Part shown: piece by piece, positions 46,819 to 55,140 of the stretch
How the letters are laid out: every line of letters starts with the position of its first letter
Numbering within the stretch: the first letter of the stretch is position 1
Source of the DNA: Oceanimonas pelagia
Lineage (GTDB): Bacteria; Pseudomonadota; Gammaproteobacteria; Enterobacterales; Aeromonadaceae
Assembly (NCBI RefSeq): GCF_030849025.1
Contig: NZ_CP118224.1
Location: 2,464,001 to 2,528,000 of the forward strand
Reading direction: 5' to 3'
Length of the DNA: 64,000 nt
The notes under the pieces: model-generated
The model's input: the letters and a program-made list of their open reading frames with translations, nothing else
Told to the model about the DNA's origin: nothing
The model's database searches: none
Made by a program: the position numbers and the translations under genes

Positions 46819-48056
46819 TCTGGCACAGCATACGGCTGACCTACGGCTTCTATGTGCTGGGTGCCGTCTACCTGGTGGCACCGGTGCTGGCCTGGTCGCT
46901 GCTGCTGGCCCAGTGCTGGAAGCTGCTGCGCCGGCCCCAGCCCCTGCCAGGCCTGAGTGCTTTGCCGGTGGCCATTCGCTGGTGGCTGGGCGGCATGCTG
47001 CTGATGCTGGTGGCGCTGGTAGTGGGCCATCTGCAACAACAGCTGGGCATGACCCAGCTTATCAAGTCGACCATCGGCTGGGCCAAGGGCTGGGCGCTGC
47101 TGGCGGTGTTTCCGCTGCTGGGCTGCCTGAACATTCGCCCGGCCATTGTGTACCGGGCCTGCATGCATGTGTGCCTGCATACCCTGCTGCTGCTGCCGGT
47201 GTTTGTGGGCGCCTGGCTGGTGGGGCTGCCGCAAACCCTGTATGTGTCGCCGCTGCAGGCGGTAGGCGGCCCGGGGCCGGAGTTTTTTGCGGTCAGCCTG
47301 TATGAAATCGACCCGGGCAGCGGCCTGCCCCGCTGGCGGCTGTTTACCCCCTGGGCGCCGGCGCTGGGCTTTATGGCCAATATCTTTTTTGTGTTTGCGC
47401 TGCAGGAGCAAAGCCGGCGCTGGCAGGCCATTGGCATCAGCGCCAGTGTGCTGATGGCGCTGATGTCGGCGTCACGGCTGGCGCTGGTGGCGATGCTCAG
47501 CATCTGGATCATCAGCGGCGTAATAAGCCGGCTGCGTTCGCCGCTCACGCCCTTTGTGGCCGCCGCCGGCTGCACGGTATTGGGCCTGCTGGGGCACCCG
47601 CTGCTGACCGCCGCCGAGCAGTTCTGGCAGTCGTTTCGCAGCGCCCGCGCCGGCTCCACCCGGGTACGGGAAACCCTGGCCCGCATCGCCCTCGACCGCT
47701 GGCAGGCGGAAGCCTTTACCTGGGGCCACGGCGTGGTGGAGCGGGGCCCGCATCTGGTGGAATTTATGCCCATCGGCTCCCACCACAGCTGGTATGGCCT
47801 GCTGTTCGTCAAGGGGCTGGTGGGTGCCCTGGCGCTGGCCGGCCCGCTGCTGCTGAGCCTGCTGCAGCTGGCCTGGTGGAGCGGTGTGCTGCCCCTGGCC
47901 CGGGTGGGCCTGGCCATGGGCCTGCTGCTGTTGATGTACACCTTTGGCGAGAACCTGGAAATTCTCGCCTATCTGATCTGGCCGGCCCTGCTGATCATCG
48001 GCAGGGCGCATCACGGCATTGTTTATGCAAAATCTTCATTACTTCACCCCTCATAA
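46773..48056 (+). CDS. O-antigen ligase/polymerase family protein (Wzy-like)
   Basis: 427 residues with about 10-12 membrane segments. A large loop near residue 300-340 (T-W-G-H-G-V-V-E-R-G-P ... G-S-H-H-S-W-Y-G-L) has the G-S-H-N/H-x-x-Y/W-like signature of Wzy_C/O-antigen ligase proteins. It probably polymerises or ligates the repeat unit in the periplasm. The start lies inside the co-polymerase gene, and no other start is better supported. Confidence 0.85.
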   Translation: MDTQTLSPETSEERLIWHSIRLTYGFYVLGAVYLVAPVLAWSLLLAQCWKLLRRPQPLPGLSALPVAIRWWLGGMLLMLVALVVGHLQQQLGMTQLIKSTIGWAKGWALLAVFPLLGCLNIRPAIVYRACMHVCLHTLLLLPVFVGAWLVGLPQTLYVSPLQAVGGPGPEFFAVSLYEIDPGSGLPRWRLFTPWAPALGFMANIFFVFALQEQSRRWQAIGISASVLMALMSASRLALVAMLSIWIISGVISRLRSPLTPFVAAAGCTVLGLLGHPLLTAAEQFWQSFRSARAGSTRVRETLARIALDRWQAEAFTWGHGVVERGPHLVEFMPIGSHHSWYGLLFVKGLVGALALAGPLLLSLLQLAWWSGVLPLARVGLAMGLLLLMYTFGENLEILAYLIWPALLIIGRAHHGIVYAKSSLLHPS

Positions 48057-48066
48057 GGAAGCCATT

Positions 48067-49098
48067 ATGACTGCCATCAGTGTGATTATGCCCGTTTACC
48101 AGGTTGAGCAATTTGTCGCCGACGCCGTGCGCTCGGTGCTGGCCCAGACCTTTACCGACTTTGAGCTGCTGATTATCGACGACTGCTCGCCCGACAACAG
48201 CATCGCCCTGTGCGAGCAATTTGATGATCCGCGCATTCGCATTATTCGCCACAGCGCCAACCGGGGCCTGGCCGGCGCCCGCAACACCGGCATTCGCCAT
48301 GCCAAAGGACGGCTGCTGGCCTTTCTCGACTCGGACGATCTCTGGCGGCCGGAAAAGCTGGAACGCCACGCCGCTCATCTGGCCGGGCGCCCCGAGGTGG
48401 GCGTGTCGTTCAGCCGCTCGGCCTTTATCAATGAAGACGGCAGCGCCACCCATTGCTACCAGATGCCGCGGCTGACCGACATAGAGCCCGGCTATTACCT
48501 GTGCCGCAACCCCATTGGCAACGGCTCGGCGCCGGTGATCCGCACCGAGGTATTTGAACAGATCCGTTACCCCCTGCCCAGTGAAAGCGACGAGTACGGT
48601 TATTTCGACGAAGCCCTGCGCCGCTCGGAAGACATTGAATGCTGGATTCGTATCGCCCTCACCACCGGCTGGAACATAGAGGGCATTCCCGAGCCGCTGA
48701 CCCTGTACCGGCTTAACGCCGGCGGGCTGTCCGCCAGCCTGCTGGAGCAGCTGGCATCCTGGGAGCAGGTGATTCAGAAGACCCGCCGCTATGCCCCCGA
48801 GTTTGTGGCCCGATGGGAAAACACCGCCCGGGCCTACCAGCTGCGCTATCTGTCGCGTCAGGCCATTCGCCTGCACGACGGCCCCATGGCCTGGCGTCTG
48901 TGCCGCCGGGCCCTGGCCACGGATGCGCGCATTCTGTGGCAGGAGCCGGGCCGCACCCTGCTGACCCTGGCCGCCGCCACCCTGCTCAGCCTGTCGCCCA
49001 ATCTGCTGGCACCGCCCCTGACTCGGCTGGCCCAGCACTGGGTGGGCAGACTGCAGGCCCGGCGTATTGATCGCGATATGCAATCGCCTCAGTCCTGA
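48067..49098 (+). CDS. Family 2 glycosyltransferase
   Basis: The start at ATG 48067 (M-T-A-I-S-V-I-M-P-V-Y; AAGGAA 6 bp upstream) gives 343 residues; the longer frame to 48019 overlaps the upstream gene. The GT-A fold is visible as S-V-I-M-P-V-Y-Q-V-E, I-I-D-D-C-S-P-D-N-S, N-R-G-L-A-G-A-R-N-T-G and the metal-binding L-D-S-D-D. The sugar specificity cannot be read. It is the last gene of the STAS-led operon. Confidence 0.93.
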   Translation: MTAISVIMPVYQVEQFVADAVRSVLAQTFTDFELLIIDDCSPDNSIALCEQFDDPRIRIIRHSANRGLAGARNTGIRHAKGRLLAFLDSDDLWRPEKLERHAAHLAGRPEVGVSFSRSAFINEDGSATHCYQMPRLTDIEPGYYLCRNPIGNGSAPVIRTEVFEQIRYPLPSESDEYGYFDEALRRSEDIECWIRIALTTGWNIEGIPEPLTLYRLNAGGLSASLLEQLASWEQVIQKTRRYAPEFVARWENTARAYQLRYLSRQAIRLHDGPMAWRLCRRALATDARILWQEPGRTLLTLAAATLLSLSPNLLAPPLTRLAQHWVGRLQARRIDRDMQSPQS

Positions 49099-49116
49099 GC
49101 CACAGGCAGACTCGTG

Positions 49117-49151
49117 TGCAAATTGCACAGCCCCCTGCCGGCAGGGGGCTG
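49117..49151. promoter_or_regulatory. Operator fused to a hairpin, upstream of the third operon
   Basis: TGTGCA-AAT-TGCACA (49115-49129) is the most symmetric copy of the operator. A perfect inverted repeat with 12-bp arms (49128-49151) starts in its last bases and could terminate the glycosyltransferase transcript. Confidence 0.65.
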
Positions 49152-49220
49152 CGGCCTCAAAAACCTCTCCACACCCCCACCAAAGCCATACAAATCAGCA
49201 AGTTAACAAAAAACAACAAG

Positions 49221-49237
49221 TTGGCACGGCATTCGCA
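49221..49237 (+). promoter_or_regulatory. Sigma-54 promoter for the GT26-fusion operon
   Basis: TTGGCACG-GCAT-TCGCA keeps GG and GC at consensus spacing, with one change in TTGCA. It lies 40 bp before the ATG at 49277 and 92 bp after the operator. Confidence 0.8.
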
Positions 49238-49276
49238 TTAGTCAGGTTACATCAACCGAGCACGCCAGGAGGTGCC

Positions 49277-50758
49277 ATGATGTTTTCACACCTGATGCCC
49301 CGTTTGCTGCGCTCACGCGCCGAAGAAACCGCCCCCCTGCCCATGCCCGCCGAGGTGCGCCTGTTTGGCCTGACGATTAACAACGTCGGCCTGAACGAGG
49401 CCATGGCCGACCTGATGCGCCGGGCGCAAGGCCCCCGGCCGTCGCTGGTGAACTTTGTAAACGCCCACTGCTGCAACCTGACGGTGACCGACGCCGACTA
49501 TTACCGGGTGCTGCAACACAGTGATCGCCTGCTGCCCGACGGCAGTGGCGTACGCCTGGCGCTGAAACTGAACGGCCTGGGGCTGAGAGAAAACCTCAAC
49601 GGCACCGATCTGCTGCCTCACCTGTGCCGGGCCGCCGCCGCCAACGGCCATTCCCTCTACCTGCTGGGGGGCGAGCCGGGCATTGCCGCCAGCGCCGCGC
49701 GTCGGCTGCAACGGGAGCATCCCGGACTCAGGATTGCCGGCACCCGGGACGGCTTTTTTACCGCCGAACAGGAGCCGGCGGTGATTCGGGACATCAACGA
49801 CTCCGGCGCCGCCATTTTGCTGGTGGCCATGGGCGTACCCCGTCAGGAGCTGTGGCTGGCCCGCCATCTGCCGGCCCTTAATACCCGGCTCAATATGGGA
49901 GTCGGCGGCCTGTTTGATTTTTATGCCGACAAGGTCAGCCGCTCGCCGCTGTGGCTGCGCCGGCTGGGCAGTGAGTGGATCTGGCGGCTGTTGCAGGAGC
50001 CGGGCCGCATGTGGCGTCGCTATCTGCTGGGCAACCCACTGTTTGTATGGCGGGCCTGGCGCGATGCCCGCCGTAACAAGCCTCAACAAAGTCCGTCTGT
50101 GTTCGCCCGGCTGGCCGCCGGCTGGCACCGGCTGGGCTGGAAACTGGGGCTGACCCTGCCGGCCCTGGCCAAGCGCAGCCTGGACGCCTCGGTGGCAGCC
50201 ACGGCGCTGGCGCTGCTCAGCCCGCTGCTGCTGGTCACGGCGCTGGCCATTCGGCTGGAGTCCCCCGGTGCCGTGCTGTTTGGCCAGACCCGCATCGGGC
50301 TGAACGGCCGGCCCTTTCGCTGCTGGAAGCTGCGCTCCATGTATCGGGATGCGGAGCAACGACTGCAGGCGCTGCAGCAGGCCGGCACCCTGAGCGGCGA
50401 GGTGCGCTTCAAGATGAAGCAGGATCCACGCATCACGCGGGTGGGCCGGGTGATCCGCAAGTTGTCCATCGACGAGCTGCCCCAGCTGTGGAACGTGCTG
50501 CGCGGTGACATGTCGCTGGTGGGCCCCCGCCCGGCTCTGCCCCGGGAGGTGGCGGCCTACGGTGCCACCGAGCGCCAGCGGCTGCTGGCCACGCCGGGCA
50601 TTACCTGCACCTGGCAGGTGTCGGGCCGCTCCGACATTCCCTTTGCCCAACAGGTAACCATGGACCGGGAATATGTGTTTAACGGCTCCCTTACCACGGA
50701 TCTGCGGCTGCTGCTGAAAACCGTGCCCGCCGTGCTGAGCGGACGGGGCGCCTACTGA
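49277..50758 (+). CDS. Fused WecG/TagA glycosyltransferase and bacterial priming sugar transferase
   Basis: 493 residues from ATG 49277 (AGGAGG 4 bp upstream). Residues ~28-230 form a GT26 domain (V-N-F-V-N-A-H-C-C-N, L-L-P-D-G-S-G-V, L-Y-L-L-G-G-E-P-G and G-V-G-G-L-F-D-F). Residues ~295-493 form the polyprenyl-phosphate sugar transferase (L-F-G-Q-T-R-I-G, F-R-C-W-K-L-R-S-M, L-S-I-D-E-L-P-Q-L-W-N-V and D-M-S-L-V-G-P-R-P). The fusion would prime undecaprenyl phosphate with one sugar and add the next. It heads the third operon. Confidence 0.9.
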   Translation: MMFSHLMPRLLRSRAEETAPLPMPAEVRLFGLTINNVGLNEAMADLMRRAQGPRPSLVNFVNAHCCNLTVTDADYYRVLQHSDRLLPDGSGVRLALKLNGLGLRENLNGTDLLPHLCRAAAANGHSLYLLGGEPGIAASAARRLQREHPGLRIAGTRDGFFTAEQEPAVIRDINDSGAAILLVAMGVPRQELWLARHLPALNTRLNMGVGGLFDFYADKVSRSPLWLRRLGSEWIWRLLQEPGRMWRRYLLGNPLFVWRAWRDARRNKPQQSPSVFARLAAGWHRLGWKLGLTLPALAKRSLDASVAATALALLSPLLLVTALAIRLESPGAVLFGQTRIGLNGRPFRCWKLRSMYRDAEQRLQALQQAGTLSGEVRFKMKQDPRITRVGRVIRKLSIDELPQLWNVLRGDMSLVGPRPALPREVAAYGATERQRLLATPGITCTWQVSGRSDIPFAQQVTMDREYVFNGSLTTDLRLLLKTVPAVLSGRGAY

Positions 50759-50774
50759 GCGCAAGGAGAACATC

Positions 50775-52181
50775 ATGCAAGCCATTATTTTTGCCGACCG
50801 GCGGGGCGACGAGCTGTTCCCCCTCAATGAAACTCAGGGCCCGGCGCTGCTGCCGGTAGCCAACCAGCCACTGCTGCAATACGCCATTGAGGATCTGGCG
50901 GCGGCGGGCATCAGCCACATACTGGTGGTGGCCGCCGATGAACTGCCGCAACTGGAGGCACACTTTGGTAACGGCGAGCGCATGGGCGTGCAGCTGGATT
51001 ATGCCCTGTCCCGGGGGGAGGAAGCGGCCGATGCCCTGCTGGCGCGGCTGGCAGGCCGGCTGCAGCCGCCCTTTGTGGCCCTGCGCGGCGACATGCTGCG
51101 CTCGCCCTGCTGCGCCGCCTTTTTGCAGGCCTGTGCCGGCTCTCCCCATGAAACACTGATCCACGCCCGGGCCGGCCGGGCCAACGCCGGCCTGTGCCTG
51201 GTGCGCGACCGGAGCGCGTCTCTGGCCGGACTGAGCTGGCCGCTGGCCACCCCCGGTGCACACTGGCTGGATCTGCCCGATACCGAAGTGAATGCCGTAG
51301 CCAGTCTGCGCCAGTTGTTCGAGGCCAATATGACCGCCATGGCGCGGGTACTGGCCGATGACAACGCGCCGGGCTGGCTGGTTAGGCCCGGCGTCAAGGC
51401 CGGTCGTCAGTGCCAGCTGGCCGGCAAGGCCGAAGGGCCGACGCTGCTGGGAGCGCAGAGCCGCACCGAGGCCGGCGCTCGCCTGCTGGGAGGCTGTGTG
51501 ATCGGCGAGCGTTGCCTGCTGGATCGGGACTGCCGGCTGCAGCGGGTGCTGGTGCTGCCAAATACCCATATCGGCCCCGGCCAGCGACTGGCCGACTGCA
51601 TTGTCAGCGGTCACTGGCGCATTCCCCTGGCCACCCTCAGGCCCGAGCGCATTACCGACACCGCGGTGCAGGCCAGCCTGGCGCCCACCGCCGGGGCCAG
51701 CTCCTGGCCCGAGCGGCTGCTGGCGCTGGTGCTGCTGCTGCTGTCGCTGCCGTTGTGGCCGCTGGCGCTGGCGCTGTCGTTGCTGCGGGCACCGCGCCAG
51801 CCCCGCCTGGAGCGCTGGCTGCCATCGCTGCGGGCCCCGGCAGAAAGCTTTGTGTGCGCCCGCTTGTTTGCCACTCCGATGCCGCTGTTGCGCCACCTGC
51901 CGCTGCTGGGGCTGGTGGTGACCGGGCGGCTGCGGCTGTTTGGCGCGGCCCTGACCCCGGCCACCGCTGTGCTGCCCCTGCCCGCCGCCGCTCCCGGCCT
52001 GCTCAGCCCGCAGCTGGTGGAGCTGGACGCCGGTGCCCCGCCGGAAGAAGTGGCGCTGGCGGAGCTGGCGTTCACCACCGAATGCAGCCCCGGCCTGCTG
52101 CTGCGCCGGCTGGCCCGGGCCGCCCGGCTGCTGTGCTCGGCCAGGGCATGGCGTGCCCCGCAGGAGCCGGCCCATGACTGA
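50775..52181 (+). CDS. Nucleotidyltransferase-like protein with degenerate active site and priming-transferase-like tail
   Basis: 468 residues. The N-terminal part follows NDP-sugar pyrophosphorylases (A-I-I-F-A-D-R-R-G-D-E-L-F-P-L ... A-L-L-P-V-A-N-Q-P-L-L), but the G-x-G-T-R loop reads R-R-G-D-E and the P-K is G-P-A. Hexapeptide-like repeats follow (~215-285). The C-terminal third has two membrane segments (~315-335) and L-R-H-L-P-L-L-G-L-V-V-T-G-R-L-R-L-F-G, a faded copy of the sugar-transferase signature. It is probably catalytically inactive or altered, perhaps a regulator of the priming enzyme before it. Confidence 0.6.
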   Translation: MQAIIFADRRGDELFPLNETQGPALLPVANQPLLQYAIEDLAAAGISHILVVAADELPQLEAHFGNGERMGVQLDYALSRGEEAADALLARLAGRLQPPFVALRGDMLRSPCCAAFLQACAGSPHETLIHARAGRANAGLCLVRDRSASLAGLSWPLATPGAHWLDLPDTEVNAVASLRQLFEANMTAMARVLADDNAPGWLVRPGVKAGRQCQLAGKAEGPTLLGAQSRTEAGARLLGGCVIGERCLLDRDCRLQRVLVLPNTHIGPGQRLADCIVSGHWRIPLATLRPERITDTAVQASLAPTAGASSWPERLLALVLLLLSLPLWPLALALSLLRAPRQPRLERWLPSLRAPAESFVCARLFATPMPLLRHLPLLGLVVTGRLRLFGAALTPATAVLPLPAAAPGLLSPQLVELDAGAPPEEVALAELAFTTECSPGLLLRRLARAARLLCSARAWRAPQEPAHD

Positions 52182-53466
52182 TGCCACTCTTTCACGGCCG
52201 GTCATGAGCCTGCTGTTGAGCGCCGGCACCAGCCTGCTGCTGCGCGCCCTGGGGCCGGCCAGCGCCTTTGCCCTGACCCTGCTGCTGGCGCGCCAGCTGG
52301 GGGCCGAGAACACCGGGCGTTTTTTTTCGGGCATGACCCTGATCACCGCCCTGGCCATGGTGGCCCGCTGCGGCCTGGATACCGCCCTGCAACGGCTGGT
52401 GGGTCAGGCCGGAAGCTGCCCGCACCGGCTGGCGGGCATTGGCCGGCGGGCCTGGCAAACGGTGCTGCTGCTGGCGCTGCCCCTGACCGGCCTGTGCTGG
52501 CTGACGGCCCCGCTGATCGCCGGCGCGCTGCTGCAAAATGCAGATCTTGCCGGGCTGGTGCGGCTGCAGGGGCTGATGATACTGCCGCTGGCCCTGCTGA
52601 GTGTGCATGCCGCCCTGCTCAAGGCGCTGGAATATCCGGCGCTGGGCACGGCGCTGGAGGTGACCGCCTGGCCCGCCCTGACCCTGCTGTTGTTGCTGGT
52701 GCTGCCGGTCGCCGGTGAACTGACCGGCCTGGCCAGCTTGTATCTGCTGGCAGTTACCCTGGCCGCCGCCATCAGTGCCCGGCTGGTGGCGCGCCGGCTG
52801 CCGGCCACCCGGCAGGTGACCGCCCTGCCCTGGCGCACCCTCTGGCAGCGCGCCCTGCCGCTGGCGGGAGTGGATCTGATGAACTTCGCCCTGCTGTGGC
52901 TGCCCTTTCTGCTGCTGCCGCTGCTGGCCAATGCCGCCGAAGCGGGCGTCTACAACGTCAGTCACCGGCTGGCGGCCCTGCCCGGCCTGCTGATGCCGGT
53001 GTGCGCCGCCATCACCTCGGTACGCTTTGCCCGTTACTGGCAACAGGGAGACACCACGGCCCTGAGCCGGCTGGCGGGACACAGCACCCGGCTGATGACG
53101 TTGCTGGCGCTGCCGCCGGTGCTGCTGATGCTAGGCCTGCCCGATCCGTTGCTGGGGCTGTTTGGTGAGGAATTTGTGGCCGGAGCCGGACCGCTGGCGG
53201 TGCTGGCGCTGGGTCAGCTGGGGCTGCTGGCACTGGGCCCGGCAGGCTATCTGCTGGCCATGAGCGGCCATGAAAAACAGCTGCGCAACCTGACCCTGAT
53301 CACCACCCTGCTGAGCCTGCCGCTGTGCCTGTGGCTGCTGCCGGCATTCGGGGCCTGGGGCGCGGCCTGGGTGGTTACCCTGACCCGCCTCGGCAACGCT
53401 CTGCTCTGCGCCCGGCTGGTGCGACGCCGGCTGCCACTGCCCGGCTGGCTGTTATGGTCCCGGTGA
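52174..53466 (+). CDS. Oligosaccharide flippase, Wzx-like (MATE/MOP superfamily)
   Basis: The start at ATG 52174 overlaps the previous gene by 8 bp, with AGGAG upstream; the product has 430 residues. There are about 12 membrane segments, beginning with S-L-L-L-R-A-L-G-P-A-S-A-F-A-L-T-L-L-L-A-R-Q-L-G, which is typical of polysaccharide-synthesis flippases. It would move the lipid-linked repeat unit across the inner membrane before polymerisation. It is the last gene of the third operon. Confidence 0.88.
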   Translation: MTDATLSRPVMSLLLSAGTSLLLRALGPASAFALTLLLARQLGAENTGRFFSGMTLITALAMVARCGLDTALQRLVGQAGSCPHRLAGIGRRAWQTVLLLALPLTGLCWLTAPLIAGALLQNADLAGLVRLQGLMILPLALLSVHAALLKALEYPALGTALEVTAWPALTLLLLLVLPVAGELTGLASLYLLAVTLAAAISARLVARRLPATRQVTALPWRTLWQRALPLAGVDLMNFALLWLPFLLLPLLANAAEAGVYNVSHRLAALPGLLMPVCAAITSVRFARYWQQGDTTALSRLAGHSTRLMTLLALPPVLLMLGLPDPLLGLFGEEFVAGAGPLAVLALGQLGLLALGPAGYLLAMSGHEKQLRNLTLITTLLSLPLCLWLLPAFGAWGAAWVVTLTRLGNALLCARLVRRRLPLPGWLLWSR

Positions 53467-53620
53467 GATGACACCTCCGAGAAGCCTCGTCCCCCCGTAA
53501 AGGCGCTGAGGGCTTAAGTCGGTTTCACCGTGCCTCAGCTGCTCAAAATTCAAGCAAATCATACTATTAAAATTTAAAAACTATGTCATTAATATATGAG
53601 AGCCATATCAGTAAAGCCAC

Positions 53621-54046
53621 CTATTCAACCCCCATCAACTGCTGAGGCAGGAATAATGACAATTCCGGTATAAAGGTCACCAGAAACACCATGGGAAGAT
53701 GCCCGAACACAAGAAATTTTAACGTGGGCGCAATATATTTATCTAGTGAGAGCTTACTTACCCCTCCTGCCATATAAAGCATTGGCGCACAAGGCGGTGA
53801 AACATTACCCAACCCAAGATTCACGCCAACAATAGCCGCAAAGTGGATCGGGTGAATACCCAACTGATTAATGACCGGCAGAAAAATAACCGCGGCCAAC
53901 ACGCTACCTGATATGTCATCCACAATCATCCCAATAAGCAACAAAAGAAAGTTGATGAGTAACAGAATGATATATTTGTTGTCGGACACTTGCAGCAGAA
54001 AGTCGGCGAGCTGTTTCGGAATCTGCTCCATAATCATTGCCCGACT
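53621..54046 (-). pseudogene. C-terminal fragment of a TRAP transporter large permease (DctM)
   Basis: About 140 residues of the end of DctM are readable: I-P-K-Q-L-A-D-F-L-L, M-I-V-D-D-I-S-G-S-V-L-A-A-V and G-L-G-N-V-S-P-P-C-A-P-M-L-Y-M. The gene is cut at 54046 by the IS1595 copy, and neither its N-terminus nor other TRAP genes appear on the far side, where mmsA follows at once. The upstream part was therefore lost, probably by an IS-adjacent deletion. The surrounding 53.55-54.05 kb is more AT-rich than the polysaccharide locus. Confidence 0.85.
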
Positions 54047-55081
54047 GGCTATGTTCGCTTTAATTGTTGAAAACGCGGCTGGATCGCGCACTGCCATATA
54101 AAATCAATGGGTTGAGCATCAGACTTCCTGGTCTGCTCAAACCACCTGAACCAACCAAGATAACGGTGAAGGTACTTGGTGGCGACACCGTGAAAACGCA
54201 TCATCCATTGCTTTAGTCGGCTGTGATAAGCATTCACACCCTGGATATGGAATATCTCTTCCCGTACCCGCTGGCCGGCACTGCTGTTAACCGGTTTGTG
54301 AAGCAAATAATGTTTGGCTGCCAACGCTTCGTAGTTCAGGTGTCCATCGCTACAGAGCACAGCGCCAGGTTGTAATCGCGGGAGCAAACAACGCTCCAGC
54401 TTTCGGAGCGTAAAGCGTTTCATGACAAAATCAGCTTCGTTGTGGTTGCGGTCGCGCAGCACCATCACTTTGACCCATTTGACGTTTTTCTTATCGTTAC
54501 CACGGCGGTGAGGCTTTCTCTGGCTGAGTTTCCGTTTACCTTTGAAGGACTCACGTATCATGGTTTCGTCGGCTTCGATGATGCCACCGAGCTCAGAAGA
54601 TTTAAGATAATCAACCAGTTGCAGGAAGCGGTGTCGCCACCGGAATGAGGTTCCCAGATTTATCTGGCACTGTTTGGCAGCGTTGCGAAGGGTCATCGAG
54701 GCCATCATTCGCTCTGCGTACGCCAACCAGCGCTCAGCCATTCTGAGCCGGGAAAGTGGTGTCCCGGTCAAAGAAGTGAACGTCTTCTTGCAAGCCCGGC
54801 AACGATAACGCTGCCTGCTGTTCATGCTTCCCCACTTATAGGGAGTATCATCATGGCAATGCGGACACGTTGGATGCGAAGCGGTCAGCTCTTCTAGCCA
54901 GGCAATGAGCTCTGGAAAGGAGTCTGGTTGCTGAAGCAACATCAGCAGCTCATGGCGCTGCCGGGGCTGGAGTTCAGTCAGGTGGCATTTGAGTTGGGCG
55001 AAATCTGTACTTTTCATCGTTCAGCCTCCTTGGAGGTGACTAATTCAAGTATAGCTTTCAACGATTAACTCAAACATAGCC
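54047..55081 (-). mobile_element. IS1595-family insertion sequence, copy 1
   Basis: 1,035 bp with inverted ends GGCTATGTTCGCTTTAATTG and, from the other side, GGCTATGTTTGAGTTAATCG. It is the same length as copy 2 at 58592 and in the same orientation. The flanking 8 bases (GCCCGACT and GTGTCCAT) do not match, so no target duplication remains. Confidence 0.9.
54049..55017 (-). CDS. IS1595-family transposase, copy 1
   Basis: 322 residues: an N-terminal zinc ribbon (C-P-H-C ... C-R-A-C), a helix-turn-helix-like region and the ISXO2-type DDE domain (I-I-E-A-D-E-T-M, S-D-G-H-L-N-Y). The frame is intact, and the TAG lies within the terminal repeat. The product is identical to that of copy 2. Confidence 0.93.
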   Translation of the reverse strand: MKSTDFAQLKCHLTELQPRQRHELLMLLQQPDSFPELIAWLEELTASHPTCPHCHDDTPYKWGSMNSRQRYRCRACKKTFTSLTGTPLSRLRMAERWLAYAERMMASMTLRNAAKQCQINLGTSFRWRHRFLQLVDYLKSSELGGIIEADETMIRESFKGKRKLSQRKPHRRGNDKKNVKWVKVMVLRDRNHNEADFVMKRFTLRKLERCLLPRLQPGAVLCSDGHLNYEALAAKHYLLHKPVNSSAGQRVREEIFHIQGVNAYHSRLKQWMMRFHGVATKYLHRYLGWFRWFEQTRKSDAQPIDFIWQCAIQPRFQQLKRT

Positions 55082-55109
55082 GTGTCCATCACTGATCGTG
55101 CCTGATGGG

Positions 55110-55132
55110 AAGGGCCACCCGGAGTGGCCCTT
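55110..55132 (-). terminator. Hairpin after mmsA
   Basis: AAGGGCCAC-CCGGA-GTGGCCCTT is a perfect 9-bp stem just beyond the mmsA stop on the minus strand. It lacks a long T run. Confidence 0.6.
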
Positions 55133-55140
55133 CTGAGTAA

